This document shows, one piece after another, positions 21,915-34,514 of a DNA stretch of 64,000 bases. A program made the position numbers and the translations under genes. Location: NCBI GenBank assembly GCA_963457665.1, contig OY735227.1, forward strand, positions 42,374,242 through 42,438,241, read 5' to 3'. Numbering within the stretch: position 1 is the first letter of the stretch; the number at the start of each line of letters is the position of its first letter. The notes beneath the pieces were generated by a model, which did not search any database, was not told the DNA's origin, and saw only the letters and a program-made list of their open reading frames with translations. The DNA is from Thysanoteuthis rhombus. Taxonomy: Eukaryota; Mollusca; Cephalopoda; Oegopsida; Thysanoteuthidae.

Positions 21915-22320
21915 AAACAAAGCTGTCAATGTAGGTTTCTTCAATTTATCATTTGATCTGGCTGTCTATGTATGAATCATGCGCATAGGCCGCCTTAACA
22001 GAGCTAGAGGGCTGAAAATTCGGGAATTTACTCCTCACTTTGTGTAGAAAATACTTTTTTTTTTAAATCTCTCTCCAAAATAAGTGTTTAGAGTCAATTT
22101 GGGTGTACGTTTAGGCAAAATTAATCCCTTATTTTGTGTCACACTGTTTTTTGTGGTTGTTTTGAATTCTTACTTTTTAGTGATCACAGGCCAACAAAAT
22201 GCGAGAGCAGTAACTTATTCATTGATCACCCTTTTTTCCGATTTTTTTATTGATCACCCCTTCCAACACAGCATGTTGAAAAAAAAAACTTTGGTCTCTA
22301 TTGAATGACTAACCCAACTT
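21915..22320 (-). mobile_element. Dispersed repeat family A, copy 4
   Basis: The + strand starts with 'aaagctgtcaatgtaggtttc' and ends with 'ttgatcaccccttccaacac' and 'tctattgaatgactaaccc', which is the whole family reversed. Its 3' end touches an (AT)n array, as does the fragment at 24596. Confidence 0.72.
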
Positions 22321-22344
22321 GTTTTCATTTTTTTCAGTTCATTA

Positions 22345-22430
22345 TACATACAACACAAAAGAAGCTGTAATCATCTTCATTCAGAATAGAAGCTGAAGCG
22401 AAGTATCACCCTGCAGCAGACAGTCTTGTT
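22345..22430 (-). repeat. Dispersed repeat family D fragment
   Basis: 'gctgtaatcatcttcattc', 'agaatagaagctgaag' and 'accctgcagcagacagtc' are the reverse complement of the family D core, which also occurs near 25015, 28985 and 54225. Confidence 0.55.
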
Positions 22431-22837
22431 TTTTTTCTTATGTTACTTAAACTTATCATGATCAAGGATTCTGTGTCGCCAAGTTAATCTTGCTAAGACC
22501 TGAAATCTCTAAGCTTGTATTAACCGATGCGAGCCTTTACGAAAAGGCCCATTTCCACGAATATTACAATCTGTACTACGGAACAAATAGAATTACATAG
22601 AGAAGGAAAAAAAAAAAGTAAGAAATTCTAACACTAACGAAAATCGAATCTCTGTCAATGTCCCTCGTGTAACTTTGGTAAGATCAGCTGATTAAAAAAA
22701 GAATTGGAAGAATCTGAGGTTATTTTTCTTCGCTTCCTCCATTGTGTTTCAACGTCACGTTCTGCTTTTTGACTTGTACTCTTTTCTCCTTCTTGTTCAA
22801 GTCTAATATTTTCTTTTTGCTTTTGTTTTTTTTTTCT

Positions 22838-22946
<109 letters not shown>

Positions 22947-23087
22947 CATCCTTTTCTAAATCCCATGTGCCAGTCAGTGATGAACAAAAAAAAGTGTGGT
23001 AAAAAAAGCCTGAAAGAGTTGAACGTAGCTAAGGTGTTAGGGTCGGATCAATTTAAAGGTTGGCGTCATTAGACAGAAACAGAGAGA

Positions 23088-23100
23088 GTGGGACGTAGAA

Positions 23101-23136
<36 letters not shown>

Positions 23137-23190
23137 AGGAAAAGACAGATGGGAAAGAGGGAGAGAGACAGGGAGACAGGGGGGGTAAGC
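23088..23190. repeat. (GA)n tract
   Basis: Perfect and imperfect GA repeats around 23104-23130 and beyond. Confidence 0.9.
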
Positions 23191-23194
23191 TCTC

Positions 23195-23330
23195 AGTCCG
23201 GACAGTTAGATGTGTGACAGACAATAGGAAATCTCTCCTGACATATCGTGGGCCCCGTCTGTCAGGCAGCGGCCTTGGCCGGTGCTAAAACTGCAGTCCC
23301 AAGATCAGGCTGATAAAACGGCCTCTGATT
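23195..23330. other. GC-richer unassigned stretch
   Basis: A short block with 'cagcggccttggccggtgc' stands out by composition. It has no copy in the window and no recognised coding sequence. Confidence 0.3.
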
Positions 23331-23699
23331 TTAGTTTTGTTTGATACACTTTTTATTCTTTCTCTAGTTTTGTTTTTTGGGTTTTTTTTTTCCTGCTAAA
23401 ATATTTCGGTGTTTTTGCCGAGAAATGTTCTTTGTAAGATCTCTCTTTTTCAAGACCACTGAACATCAACATTGCAAACTTAGTGGCATTTCTTTCTTCT
23501 TCTTGTGTCTTGTATTAAGTTTAGTTCCGATTGTTTAAAAGAATATGTTTGAAAAAAAATCACATTGATATTGATGTCTCACTGATCGGGGAAATAGATA
23601 AATGTGCTTCCAGACAAAATCATTTATTGTGTCCAAAGCAATAATTGGATAAATAAATAAATAAATAACATTGAAAGGTGGAAGAAAATCTAAGAACTC
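23331..23699. other. Unassigned AT-rich DNA
   Basis: No gene is recognised. A short (AAAT)n run lies near 23650-23668. Confidence 0.5.
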
Positions 23700-24145
23700 A
23701 GGTTTGGTTAGTTACTCAATAGAAAACGTCACGTAACCGACTTTCTTTGGCAGCATGCCGCGTTGGGGGTGATCAATTGGAAAAACATGGAAAAAAATGA
23801 GTGATATATGAATGAGTTACTTTTCTCACCTGTTGTCTGGTCGTGCTCACTAAAATGTCCTGATTTTAAAAAACAAGAACGGCCTCAAAATAAAGGGACC
23901 AATTTAGCATGGACTTACGTTGCAAATTGGCTCCCACTAAAAACCAATGAGGGGTGAAAAAAACAAAGACGTTTTTGCTTGACACAATAAGGAGTAAATG
24001 CTGAAAATTTCAGCCCTTAGCTCTATTGCTCCTGTCTTTACGCGTGATAAATACATATCCAACCGTAGCCAAGCATACCAACTTGAAAAGCTGAAGAAAC
24101 CTATGTTGACAGTTTTGGTGACAGTCTTGTATCATGGTTTCTAAT
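23700..24145 (+). mobile_element. Dispersed repeat family A, copy 5 (full length)
   Basis: This is the clearest copy: 5' end 'ggttagttactcaatag', then 'ctttggcagcatgccgcg', 'gggtgatcaattgg', 'aagggaccaatttagcatg', 'aggagtaaatgctgaaaat', 'tgttgacagttttggtgac'. Length is about 445 bp. There is no open frame of note and no poly(A). Confidence 0.78.
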
Positions 24146-24364
24146 AACGAGTACTTTTTAAAATGAAAGAAATATCTTAGAAGATATTACGGCCAATCTC
24201 GCCCACTCTAAATATAATAATGAATTTGGCAAAAATCGTGATTAACTTCAGATCAAACCATCGATACAATACCGAGATCGTTACGGCTTTCTATTACTTC
24301 CATTTTGATACATTAGTTCCAAAACACACGGAGAGATGAAAACTATCCTCGTATCAAACATGAG

Positions 24365-24665
<301 letters not shown>

Positions 24666-24705
24666 GTATGTATATGTGTGTGTGTGTGTGTGTGTGAGTG
24701 TGTGC

Positions 24706-24800
24706 AATGAGGGATGTGAACTAATATGCAAAATCCACATTCCCCTACTGCGATTTGAACTCACAACAAACTGATCACCAAGAGGGTGCCTTCCTGAGTC
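24706..24800 (-). mobile_element. SINE fragment, reverse orientation
   Basis: 'atgagggatgtgaactaatatg' and 'tgcgatttgaactcacaac' match the B-box side and neighbouring block of the SINE at 10976. A (TG)n run precedes it at about 24676-24704. Confidence 0.55.
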
Positions 24801-24899
24801 TGAACAAAAATTTACCGTACAGATGCTCTTGAGCTGATTTCACTCCAATGAATGAATGAATGAATACAAAAAGATATCAGTTTATTCATTATATAGAAT

Positions 24900-25090
24900 G
24901 TACAAATCATCTTCATTAGAATGGAAGTTTTATTTATTAGATAAGAATGTCCCCATGAGCATTTTCTTGTGCCCATTCAGTCATTTACATTTAATAAATA
25001 GACCTCTATAATGACTGAAGATGATTAGCGCAACCTCTTGGAGTTTAAATTTGACACTGCAGCAGCCAGTTTAGTCTAATTTCTCTCCTC
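24900..25090. repeat. Family D pieces in inverted arrangement
   Basis: 'aatcatcttcattagaatgg' at about 24906 and 'tgactgaagatgattagcg' at about 25016 are opposite-strand versions of the same core. The second continues into 'actgcagcagccag'. They could fold back on each other. Confidence 0.5.
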
Positions 25091-26479
25091 TTAAACAAAA
25101 ATAAAAAAACCAAACAAATTGTGCAACTCTTTTGTAAGATAGCAAAAGCCTACTAAAAAGAACAAAACACGTTTGTAATCTACAAAATGGTTAGAGAGTA
25201 TTTATAAATTTACTGGATGTAAAATGGCCTAATGTATAGCTTGTTGCTTTAAGACGTTTCATCTTGTTTTAATTATCAAAATATTTTGTTTTAACACATT
25301 TGTGTGTATATTACATTTATTATCTATTAGCATTGTACCCGTCAAGAATAATGGGATTTCCTGTGTTATCTATGGGTAGTTCTGTATTTTAGAATATCCC
25401 TGTTCAATTTCTAATTTCAAGAATTCAATATTCAATATTTATTAAACCTATTAAAAAAAAGTTGGAAATTGTTTTGGTTCTTTCAATTCTTCTTACATAG
25501 GATTTTTTTGCTGCATCACTTACATACTAAGCATCGTCAATCAGTCACACGAGTTTTACTTTCTCACTCTCTTTAATCAGTTCTAAAAAGAGGAAGAGAG
25601 TATAACTTATTTTTACAGCGCTACGCAGACACAGAAACACAAAAGGTCTGAAGTCAATCACGTAAGTGTCAAACTCTTTGTTTCTTTGATCGGTTTTAAA
25701 GAAAGTAAAGCCTATGTTCCCACTGTGAACTGACAAATAAACCAATAAACTTGATGACAAGTTGTTTTTTTTATAAGTATAGATTATGTCGTGCAGATAA
25801 ATTGATTTGCATGAAAATAAAACCGTTTTGTATACCTGAATAGAATGAAGTCTTTCTATTTTTCATTGAATTTTAACGAAAGAAACTTTATACAGAAGAT
25901 ACAATCTTCGAAGATATATTTGGCAGCGAACAGTTCGACCATTTTCAGAAAACTTATCAAAACGACCAAGGGCCGGATAAAATAAGATGTTCCTGCATTA
26001 CGCAAGACGCAACCAAGAAACAAAAGAGGCGAGACATTTTGAATTTCTTCGAGGAAACTGTTCCTTAAAAGAAGACAGAGACGTCATCCCCGCTTAATTT
26101 TTAAATTAGCAGAGTGTGACATGTGTAAACAAATTGATTGAAGAAATGGTGCGTGACGTATTCTTAATGGCGAAGGGATGAATTTTCCAAGAAAAGAAAT
26201 CAACCATGATCGATTTTTGATACGGCGCGTCGTTGGAAGGAATAATTGAATGCGCAGACGACATTTATGGACGTTTATCGCTTTAAAGGTTTTAAGGGAG
26301 TTCAATAGAAAAGTAGAGGGAGAAGACGTTAAGGTGGGAAGTAAAAGAGATAAATTAGATCAGGGTAAGAATTTGATGGACAGGACGGAGAGCATTATCA
26401 ACCATGATTACGAAGTATCTCTGGAGAGTATCCAGCTACTTTGAAAATCTCGAGAACCGGTTTTGCGACTTCTAATTAA
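25091..26479. other. Unassigned DNA
   Basis: About 1.4 kb without recognisable gene or family. Small frames (25545-25760 -, 26084-26305 -, 26250-26444 +) show no known domain. 'tacccgtcaagaataatggg' near 25337 resembles 'tgcccgtcaaaaatgacagg' near 39029, possibly a shared repeat fragment. Confidence 0.45.
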
Positions 26480-26612
26480 CTCGTGGCTCCGCGACGCCCA
26501 CGATAGAGAAGTGTGGCGAATCCTGCGGATGGTTTATGTCCAACGACGTACGTTAAAAGACTGATGATGATGATGATGATGATGCTGCTGCTGCTGATGA
26601 TGATAATGATGT
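26480..26612 (+). mobile_element. RTE-like LINE, short 3' end with compound tail
   Basis: 'tggctccgcgacgcccacg', 'atagagaagtgtggcgaatcc' and 'taaaagactgatgatgatg' are close to the family consensus, so this copy is relatively young. The tail at about 26561-26612 is (ATG)n, then (CTG)4, then (ATG)n. Confidence 0.85.
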
Positions 26613-27329
26613 ATAGGGACTTTTCGATGGGGTTACTCAGTTAGCAGTGAGACGACATTGAGTGGGCTTGTGTGCTGTATGACCGTTGCATTCACGATGA
26701 CCGAATATGTCCATTCTTCACGTCTTGCAGAGGTTGTTTTCGTTGGGTTTTTTTTGGGGGGGGGGGCTTGGGGTCAGGCGAAACATCGCACTAACCAGGT
26801 CTGGCTGCTCGTTACAAAATTTTCAAGTAAGTTTTTGTTCATAAAATGATTAAATACATTTCCTTTGTCATTTGTAACAGTATTTCTCCAACCAAGATCA
26901 TGTTGATAACAAGTGAACAGTCTTCTCTGCGCTCAAAACTGCCAGCGTGATTCACACTTTATGCTTTCATCATCTATCTATAGTAGTCACATCCTTTTTT
27001 GCGAACCCCATCCAAACAACTACCAATTTTCACTAGTATCTATCGATATTTTGCTCAAACTGACGATCTACTGTCAGCTAGTAAACAACCCGGAACGAAA
27101 ATCTAGGAAAAGTTTACGGTAAGGATTGAACTCACGCCCTTTTGGTTCCAGGGAAGCCCTGGTCTCGCCGAAAGATTATTATTAATTCCAGATCTGCGCT
27201 GTTTTCTCGCTGCTGTAGATTGATGGTCCGGATGAAGTTGCAAAGAAATGCAGCAAACAAAAATCAAAATGAAAGAAATTACAGGTTAAAATTGTTTTAA
27301 TAAAAATGGTTGACAATGCTGCTTCCAAT
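26613..27329. other. Unassigned DNA with a possible tRNA-like piece
   Basis: No gene is recognised. A T7G13-type run lies at about 26744-26765. At 27118-27172 the - strand reads 'gcgtgagttcaatcc', similar to a B-box, but no A-box fits, so a SINE is only a possibility. Confidence 0.4.
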
Positions 27330-27455
27330 AAAACAAGATCCATAAGTTCAACGATATGTCCACCATCCGTGGTAGTAGCAAAAAGAGGAGAAGGAGGAAG
27401 GACAGTCAGTAGTCTTTCGGTCGGTGTCAATTGATTCTCATACTTGTAAGATATT
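27330..27455 (-). mobile_element. Dispersed repeat family C, partial copy
   Basis: 'ccataagttcaacgatatg', 'accatccgtggtagtagc' and 'gattctcatacttgtaag' are the reversed 3' half of family C; the TGACGTCA half is absent. Confidence 0.68.
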
Positions 27456-27929
27456 GTCCATCCAATCACCACGTGTCCAATGCATGAAATTAATACACAA
27501 GAAAAAAAAAACTTCAACTTTTGAAGTCATTCGTAGTCATTTTGAAGTCATCCTTCTGGATTTCGGGAAAAAAATATCTTCTACTTATAAATACGGCGTT
27601 TTTTGAATGACTTCTTGTAAACTTTATTTAAACAGCAAATAACGCGATCACGTGGCTCTACGCGAGATTTCAGGTGCATGGGCGCAAATGATCTTTACTC
27701 ATATACTTTATAACAAAAGTTGACACTACTTTTTTAAGTTTGTCCTTCGGTTGCTTGTTTATGATTTCTACGAAGATCAATCGAGGAGTTATTAATACAA
27801 ACAGAATGTACAAAGTAGCCATCACCGTCAATAACTGACCAACCGTAGCAGCAAAAAAAAAAGTCATGTGAAAGAAATCCATCGGAGAATAAAATTTATT
27901 CATAGAATAACTGGCGTCTTCCATTGGAA

Positions 27930-28165
27930 AATGTTTTTTTTACAAAACATTTAGACATGTCTAGATTCTAGAAAATCTAGATGCTATTAACAAACCCATC
28001 AAAGCAAGGTCCAAAATAAATAAAAACATTTTTAGGAGAGTACTGGTGTCAATTTTCAAGGCTGTAGACAAAACGGTACGGCCAGGAACGCTGGAACAGG
28101 CAAACTCATTCAAAAAAAGGATAGAACTACACGCCACCTTTCGTGGCTCCGGTCGTTCAATGATC
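27930..28165 (-). mobile_element. Dispersed repeat family B, partial copy
   Basis: The + strand reads 'ctagaaaatctagatgctat', 'tgtcaattttcaaggctgtag' and 'gtggctccggtcgttcaat', the complement of the B landmarks. A 'tctagattctagaaaatctag' palindrome at about 27960-27981 matches the 'ctagattttctagatg' region of the 56.6 kb copy. Confidence 0.62.
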
Positions 28166-28984
28166 ATTTTATCTTTCATTCCCCAGAAGAACAAATCCAA
28201 AATGGAACCCATTATGTAAGTTATGTGAGTTCGTTACACATAAACCAACACAATTCATTAAGGTGCATGTTTTTAAGGGGCGAACCTTATAGTTATGTGA
28301 AGCAGTCTGCCATATTGAATTAATTTTAAAAAAAAAAAAAAAAGGTCGGTTGTGATCGATACAAGAAGTATTCTGAAGAGCCAGAGTCAAGAGAGATGAT
28401 TCATAGAAAGAACGGGGAAATATCTATCATTGTTATTTTTTCATTAGATTTCTAGAGGACCGCTGATCCAGACGAATCCAAACTTAACACTGTGCTCTCT
28501 CGTGTACTAACTAATGAATCTAGCGAATGTCAGCTTTGTCCAATTATTTTCTTCAGTTGTGTTTAAGATGGTGTGAAAAAAGGTATTCTCAAAGTTGTCA
28601 ACAACTTTCATTTTATCCATTTGGATGTAAATAAGTCAAAAAAATATGAGAAACAAGAGTTGGCAAAATGTGCTAAGTGAATAACACCTGCCGCCTGACC
28701 ATTGTTAGTTGTTGCCAATCTAAAATTTTACGAATCAAGCAAATGGTCATAAAACGCAGCATTAAAACAGCCAATAAATCAAAAACGTAGCCTCAAGTTT
28801 TGTACAATAATCGATAAAATATAATCGAATCACGAAGCGATCTGTAGATTCAGACTATCATAATTGGAAATTATTAAAATGTAGCTTTGGGATAAAATAA
28901 TTCCTAATAATATTGAATTGAGCAAGCAAAAGTAGATTGCTCAAATACTGTCAGATCTTGGTTGAAGCTGTGTGCGAGATGCCC
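28166..28984. other. Unassigned AT-rich DNA
   Basis: A poly(A) run lies at about 28328-28343. No gene or family is recognised. Confidence 0.45.
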
Positions 28985-29100
28985 AAATCCGAACTTTAGG
29001 AATTTGGTTGAAAACAGAGCTAGCTGCTGCAGGGTTGAACTCAACTTTAACTTCTATTCCGACTGAAGATGATGATTGCAACTTATTTATTGAATATATA
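28985..29100 (+). repeat. Dispersed repeat family D copy
   Basis: 'gctagctgctgcagggttg', 'aactcaactttaacttc' and 'tattccgactgaagatgatg' form the clearest forward copy of family D. It may be part of a SINE, since 'gggttgaactcaac' looks like a B-box, but no A-box was found. Confidence 0.55.
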
Positions 29101-29243
29101 ATGATAAGAAAATTATATGTATATCACACAGTACAAATCGGGGATGCAATATGATATAATATAGTATAATGTCCGATGTATGATGGGTTTATTACAAGTG
29201 CTCGATACATTCAACTTAAATATCAACTTCGTTTAGAGTAGTG

Positions 29244-29368
<125 letters not shown>

Positions 29369-29638
29369 ACCGTTAATGCAGAGGCTCAAATAATTGTTTT
29401 CACTCCAACTTCTCATCTTGTTCATTTTCATCTATATTTGCAACTTCCATTTCTTTCAATGCAACGGTTATGTATGAAGAAATGTATATAAGATCCGACA
29501 GAAAGACAGAAAGAATATAAAATGCGATATATCATATTGAAACTTATTTTAAAGGATCTCCTATCATTACACGGTTAATATATCACTTGGCCTCGACAAT
29601 GTAAATACAGTAAACAAATAAAGAAAAGGGGCCTGCAT

Positions 29639-29640
29639 AC

Positions 29641-29696
<56 letters not shown>

Positions 29697-29732
29697 GTTT
29701 GTGTGTTGTATAAATATATATATATATATATT
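29639..29732. repeat. (AT)n(GT)n(AT)n compound microsatellite
   Basis: A short AT run, about 45 bp of GT/TG repeat and a second AT run. Confidence 0.95.
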
Positions 29733-29794
29733 TTCATTTATCAGACTCAACTAAGCCTGTGTATTCATGAGTGATTAATTTTCGTTAATATCTA

Positions 29795-29965
29795 AATCTG
29801 ACGATTAAGCTCTGTCAGTAAGACAGCCTCCTGGCAATCAGTTGGTCATGAGTACAAGTCACAGAAGAGCATGATTATTTTACTTATAGGTTTACACCTC
29901 TAATTTTGGTGAAAATTGTTGTTCTTGTTTTTATTCTTGTTACGGTGTAAAAATAAAATCAATTC
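29795..29965 (+). mobile_element. tRNA-derived SINE, forward orientation
   Basis: The head holds 'gctctgtcagtaagacagcc' (A-box region) and 'catgagtacaagtcac' (B-box-like), followed by 'cctctaattttggtgaaaat' and 'tgttgttcttgttttt'. It is the best forward copy of the SINE seen reversed at 10976, 21320 and 24365. A diverged second tail ('aatttggtaagaattgttgtc') occurs at 30160-30235. Confidence 0.7.
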
Positions 29966-30239
29966 AGGTTTTGTAGTTTGAGAAAAGTCGGAAAAAACTC
30001 AAAATCCTTGAGAGAAGAATTGAAACTATTCAATCAACGGCATGAATTGAAATCAACCAGAACAGTCGGGTAGTCATGGTAAAACTTGGTGTCACTTGAT
30101 CTCCAGCAAGAGTCATCACTCAAATTTCGAATTAATGTTAAGTAATGCTAGTTTTCACTCCCCAAAATTTGGTAAGAATTGTTGTCCTTGTTCTTATTTT
30201 TGTTGAGGTAGAAAAATAAAGTCAACCCCTGTTTTGGAG

Positions 30240-30940
30240 TTAGACAATATTGTTTAAAGTTTAGAAGCCTAGTTTGTGGACACCCAATTTTCAATAGGAT
30301 AGAGTCGTGGGCTCACCCTTACGAAAGACAGTGGAAGAGAATGATATACTTCGACAGATTGCTCGAAATTCTCCTGGGTATTGGTTTCAATCATAAAGCG
30401 GATGATCTATTAACAAAGGAAAAAAAGATAATTAACTTTAGTTATTATCGGGAAATCACGAATTAAAATGTAATTTAGTCCAGATTCATTCTCTTTGTTT
30501 GAAACACAATCACTTGTTTCCGTCTCGTCCAACCCCCGCCCCAACCACAATCGACAAAATAACTCAGATTGATACACAAAAAGAACATCGATTCATTCAC
30601 ACTTTTCGTTCACACGCATACTCACACAGGCGTAGATTCATTCAGTGAAAATCCTTTCCAATCATTGGCTCTCGCTCAAATTGAGCCTTTCAACTTCTAA
30701 ATATATTAATTGATGTTTATCGCGGCCAACTGACAGAGTTAAGTACAGTGGAAGGTTCGCCGGCTAATTTTTCTAATTGATTCCGAATGCGGAATGAAGG
30801 AGTCGGCCATATTATTATCAGGATAACACATCTCTTCGTAACGATGGTGGCTTCCAATGACGATCAATCCATCTGACATTGATGATACAGAGAGGCACGA
30901 CCACAAGCCCACATTTATTTCCCTTTATGTGGATATTGCC
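30240..30940. other. Unassigned DNA, partly GC-richer
   Basis: No gene is recognised. The part at about 30620-30860 contains TAATT-type motifs and mixed composition without a second copy in the window, so it is a candidate for unique non-coding DNA, nothing more. Confidence 0.4.
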
Positions 30941-30944
30941 AGAA

Positions 30945-31006
30945 TATTTTCTTTCTTTCTCCCTTTTGTTTTTCCCCTTCTTTCCTTCTTCATCAATTTC
31001 TTCTTC

Positions 31007-31041
<35 letters not shown>

Positions 31042-31308
31042 GTCTGTCTTTCTTGTTTTCTTTTTTCCTTATCTTCATTATGACTATGATTATTGCTCTC
31101 TTTCTTTTTTCATGCATTCTTTATTTCTTCCTTTCTTTCGTTCTTTCGTCCTTTCTGTCTTATTTTATTTATTTCGTTCTTCATTTCTTTCCTTCTTTCT
31201 TTCTATGTTCATTCTAACTATAATTATTGGCCGGCATTTTACCTTTTTTTCCCTTTCCTCCTTCCTCTCTTTCCCCCTTTCCTTTTATTCTTTATTTCCT
31301 TCTCCCAC

Positions 31309-31343
<35 letters not shown>

Positions 31344-32075
31344 ATGTTCTTTGTTTTTTCCTTCGTTGTTCATTCTGACTATAATTAATGGCCTGCATTC
31401 TCCCTTCATTTCCCCTCCTTCCTTTCTGTCCCCCTTTCTTCTTTATTCATTTCTTTTTCCTTTTCTTTCTTTCTTTCTTTCTTTCTTTCTCCCCTTTTTG
31501 TTTTGTTCATGTTCATTATGACTATGATTATTGGTTTGTTTTTTTTACTTTCTTTCTTTCTCTCGTTCTTTCATCCTTTCTTTCGTTCTTCTGCCCTTTC
31601 TTTATTTATTCATTCATTTCATTCTTTCTTTCTTTCCTTTTTTTTTCTATGTTTATCATGACTGTACTCATTGGTCTGCTTGTCCCTTCTTTCTCCTTTC
31701 CTCCTTTCTTTCTTTCTGTCTTTCTTTCTTTCTTTCTTTCTTTCTTTTTTTCTTCTTCTCTTCTTTCTTTCTTCATGTTCTATGTTCCTTATAACTTCGA
31801 TTATTGGTCTCCTTCTTCATTCCTTTCTTTGTTTTTTTTTCTTTCTTCCGCTGTACCCTATTCTATGTTGAAATTATGTCTATGGTTACTTGCTCGTATC
31901 TTTCTCTCTTTTTAATTTTTCTTTCCTTCTCTTTTTCTTTCTTTCTTCTGTTTTATGTTCATCATAAGTGTGATGATGGCCCTTTTTCCCCCTATTTCTC
32001 TTCCTTCTCTTCTTCCTCTCTCACTCATTCTTTCTTTTTTCTTTCTCCTTCTTGTTTCATGTTTATCATGATCAC
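30945..32075. repeat. (CTTT)n pyrimidine tract with about 140-bp higher-order units
   Basis: About 1.1 kb is nearly pure pyrimidine, mostly CTTT and TTCT. It is broken at regular intervals by a spacer of the type 'ttcattatgactatgattat' at about 31073, 31208, 31370, 31510, 31653, 31780, 31957 and 32062. Thus each unit is a spacer plus a (CTTT)n arm. Long frames here are serine/phenylalanine-rich translations of the tract, not genes. Confidence 0.85.
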
Positions 32076-32560
32076 GTTAACTATCAGGGCAACAGCTGGT
32101 GATGTTGATTAGCAAACTACTCTCTCAGGACATTGTTAGTAAATTCGATTCTCAATTGGTGCACCATAAATGCGTCCCCGAGCTAAACGAATAGAAGCTT
32201 ATAAATAACTACTTGACATAGCTGATGATGTAAGGATATTGTAAGGAAGTATGATTCTTAATTGGCGCTGCATAATCGTAGCCCTTTGCCGGACAAATAT
32301 AAGCTTTTCAAAGAGTTCTTCCAGACAATTGAACTCATTGTTTGTATTGTTAACATGACCTTCTGGTCGATACATTCTACAGTCTTCTCGATGTGCACTA
32401 TCCGAATGTGATGGTGGTAGAGCCTCTCTCCAATGGTAGCAACGCTTATAACGTAGGAATCGGGTGCTTTCTTTTTCTCTGCTTGTTAGGCTTTGATTTC
32501 CATACTTTATCCCTTTTGGGTAGCGAAAATTACCTTAGGTCGAACTCTGGGCTTCTCTGA
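32076..32560. other. Unassigned DNA with a short duplicated segment
   Basis: 'attcgattctcaattggtgc' near 32147 and 'tatgattcttaattggcgc' near 32249 are diverged repeats about 100 bp apart. Nothing else is recognised. Confidence 0.4.
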
Positions 32561-32639
32561 CTTATAGACTCAGTCGATGTGTGCAGCTTCTAAGATTTTC
32601 CCCAGTTTCCAGAAGCGTTCCCCGTCTATATCAATTATT

Positions 32640-32885
32640 ATTATTGCGCTGTCAATCAATGTGATGCTGAGAATGATTCTCTCCTGTGTGCGTGACATGA
32701 GTCTAGGTCTGTGGGTCAGTCTGATTAGGTTCCATGTTTCAGCTTCATACATGACTACCGGGAGGATGCATTGGTTGTATACCCTTCTTTTTAGGTCTAA
32801 TGAGATCTGCTTGTTCTTGAAGGTTGAGCTTGCTCTACTGAATGATTGCCAGTCTAGAGTTATCATCCGTTTGATTTCTTCATGT
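32640..32885 (-). mobile_element. RTE-like LINE internal fragment
   Basis: The - frame 32866-32570 contains 'FGRASSTF'-like 'FSRASSTFKNKQ' and 'RRVYNQCILPVVMYEAETW', diagnostic of the C-terminal region of this LINE. The 3' side is replaced by other sequence near 32640, so this copy has lost both ends, unlike the others, which keep the 3' end. Confidence 0.78.
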
Positions 32886-33689
32886 TGTGAGGAAAATTAT
32901 ACTGGTAAACAATCAATTACATTACTGTACATTCTGTAGAAATCTACCCGAAATGACCAGAAACTCGACCGGTCGAAACTTTTACGTGTACAACCCACGG
33001 AGACGAAAACAGTGAACAGTTAAACTAGCAATCAATTTAATGAGTATAATTTTCACTTCTGGTACTAAGCTAAGATTTAAAAAAAGAAAAATACCAAGCC
33101 TTTTCCACCCGCAAAGATAAAAACATTAAATTGTTAAAGAGTCAATCAATGATTATTTCATGACTATTATTTTCACTTGTCGTGACTCAGCTTGTGTGGG
33201 CACCCGGTCAGTGTCCGAAAAGGCTGTTGGGGGTCGTAAGGGCGGGGTTGATACTAAAGAATACGACATAAAACTCTTCATCTCTCCTCGCCAGATGGCC
33301 AAAAGACGGCTGTCCGTGTTATCTCAGTCGGTGGTATGGGTCGCCAGTTGTAGAACATTTATTTTGTTACTGACCATGCTATATTGAGCACGTGTCATGC
33401 CGAAAAAATGATCAGGTCGAATGGTCAACTACCTGCCGGAGATAATGATATTGGTTGACGCAGCTGGTCAGGGTTGGGTGGTCACTTTCCTGGGATAAGT
33501 AGGATGCCATTTAGGATAATGATTTCGATGACAAGGCGTGATATTGTACCCACAGGAGACATAATATAAGCAAATCGCCCAATAACAGTTTTATGTTACA
33601 ATTCCATGCGTCAACATCATCTTTATTGCAACAGTAGTAGTAATAATTCTAATACATGAAATAGCAACTACTAGAACTGCTTATAATGA
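32886..33689. other. Unassigned DNA
   Basis: The part at about 33160-33560 is GC-richer with a 75-codon + frame without known domain. No repeat family is recognised. Confidence 0.4.
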
Positions 33690-34130
33690 ATTCGGGGATT
33701 TTGCTCTAAGCGTGATATTGAACAACCGTAGCCACCAAAGATGGCAGAGGATTATATCCCTTTTTATAAGTGCATGTGTGTGTGTTTGTGTGTGTAGGTT
33801 TCAACGTCTAGAGACTTGAAAATTGGCATTAGTACTCCACTAAATCTCTCCTAAAAATGTTGGTTCTGATTTTGGAGAAATACGCTTCCTTTTTTTTGGG
33901 GGGGGGGGTATTCTGTCAGGTTTAATAATAACAACTAGCTTCCCCAGAACATAGATATTTCTGGATGTTTCTTCAATCTATCTTTGACGTATCCTCCTTG
34001 AAAATATCAGTGATGTCATAAGTAGAATTCATTCAAATCATATTTGTTCTTCGAAGGAATCTCTTTAACATAACTTCGAATTTTGACGCCATGGTTTTTC
34101 GATTATTAACCGTGATGGCTAGACTTGACG
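33690..34130 (+). mobile_element. Dispersed repeat family B, copy
   Basis: All landmarks are present: 'accgtagccaccaaagatgg', the GT-rich patch, 'gacttgaaaattggcatt', 'attctgtcaggtttaat', 'agtagaattcattc', 'ttttgacgccatgg'. A T8G12-type run at about 33890-33908 replaces the shorter run of the other copies. Confidence 0.74.
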
Positions 34131-34514
34131 GTTTTTAAACGATAATGTATGAAATGTTTCACTTTGAAAGACCAAGAGATGCTACTCAAAAGGTTGACCA
34201 CGAAGAAATGACTTACCTCAACACTTAGTTTGCACGGTCCACTTCGAAGTTGTTCCGTGGCTACTGTTTCCACACTGGCTCACATAGGTCATTGCCTACA
34301 AGAGGTATCGGCAAAGTCCCTGAACTTTTGGGTATCACTTTATATGAAGGTGGATCAATCAGTCTGTACCATGACACCCATGTATTAGCTGAATTTAGAT
34401 CTAAAATGCTCGCTGAATAATGTTTGATATGCGTGATTAATATTCACAACTGTATTAAGTGCATTGACAAGGAAGGAGATTATGTTGAAAGATTGATATT
34501 CGTGTGTGAACTAA

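Noticed and set aside
30857..32112. Several overlapping serine/phenylalanine-rich frames of 66-175 codons
   Set aside because: They follow the CTTT repeat in every frame and have no non-repetitive core. The frames at 55341-55875 and 61815-63469 are alike.
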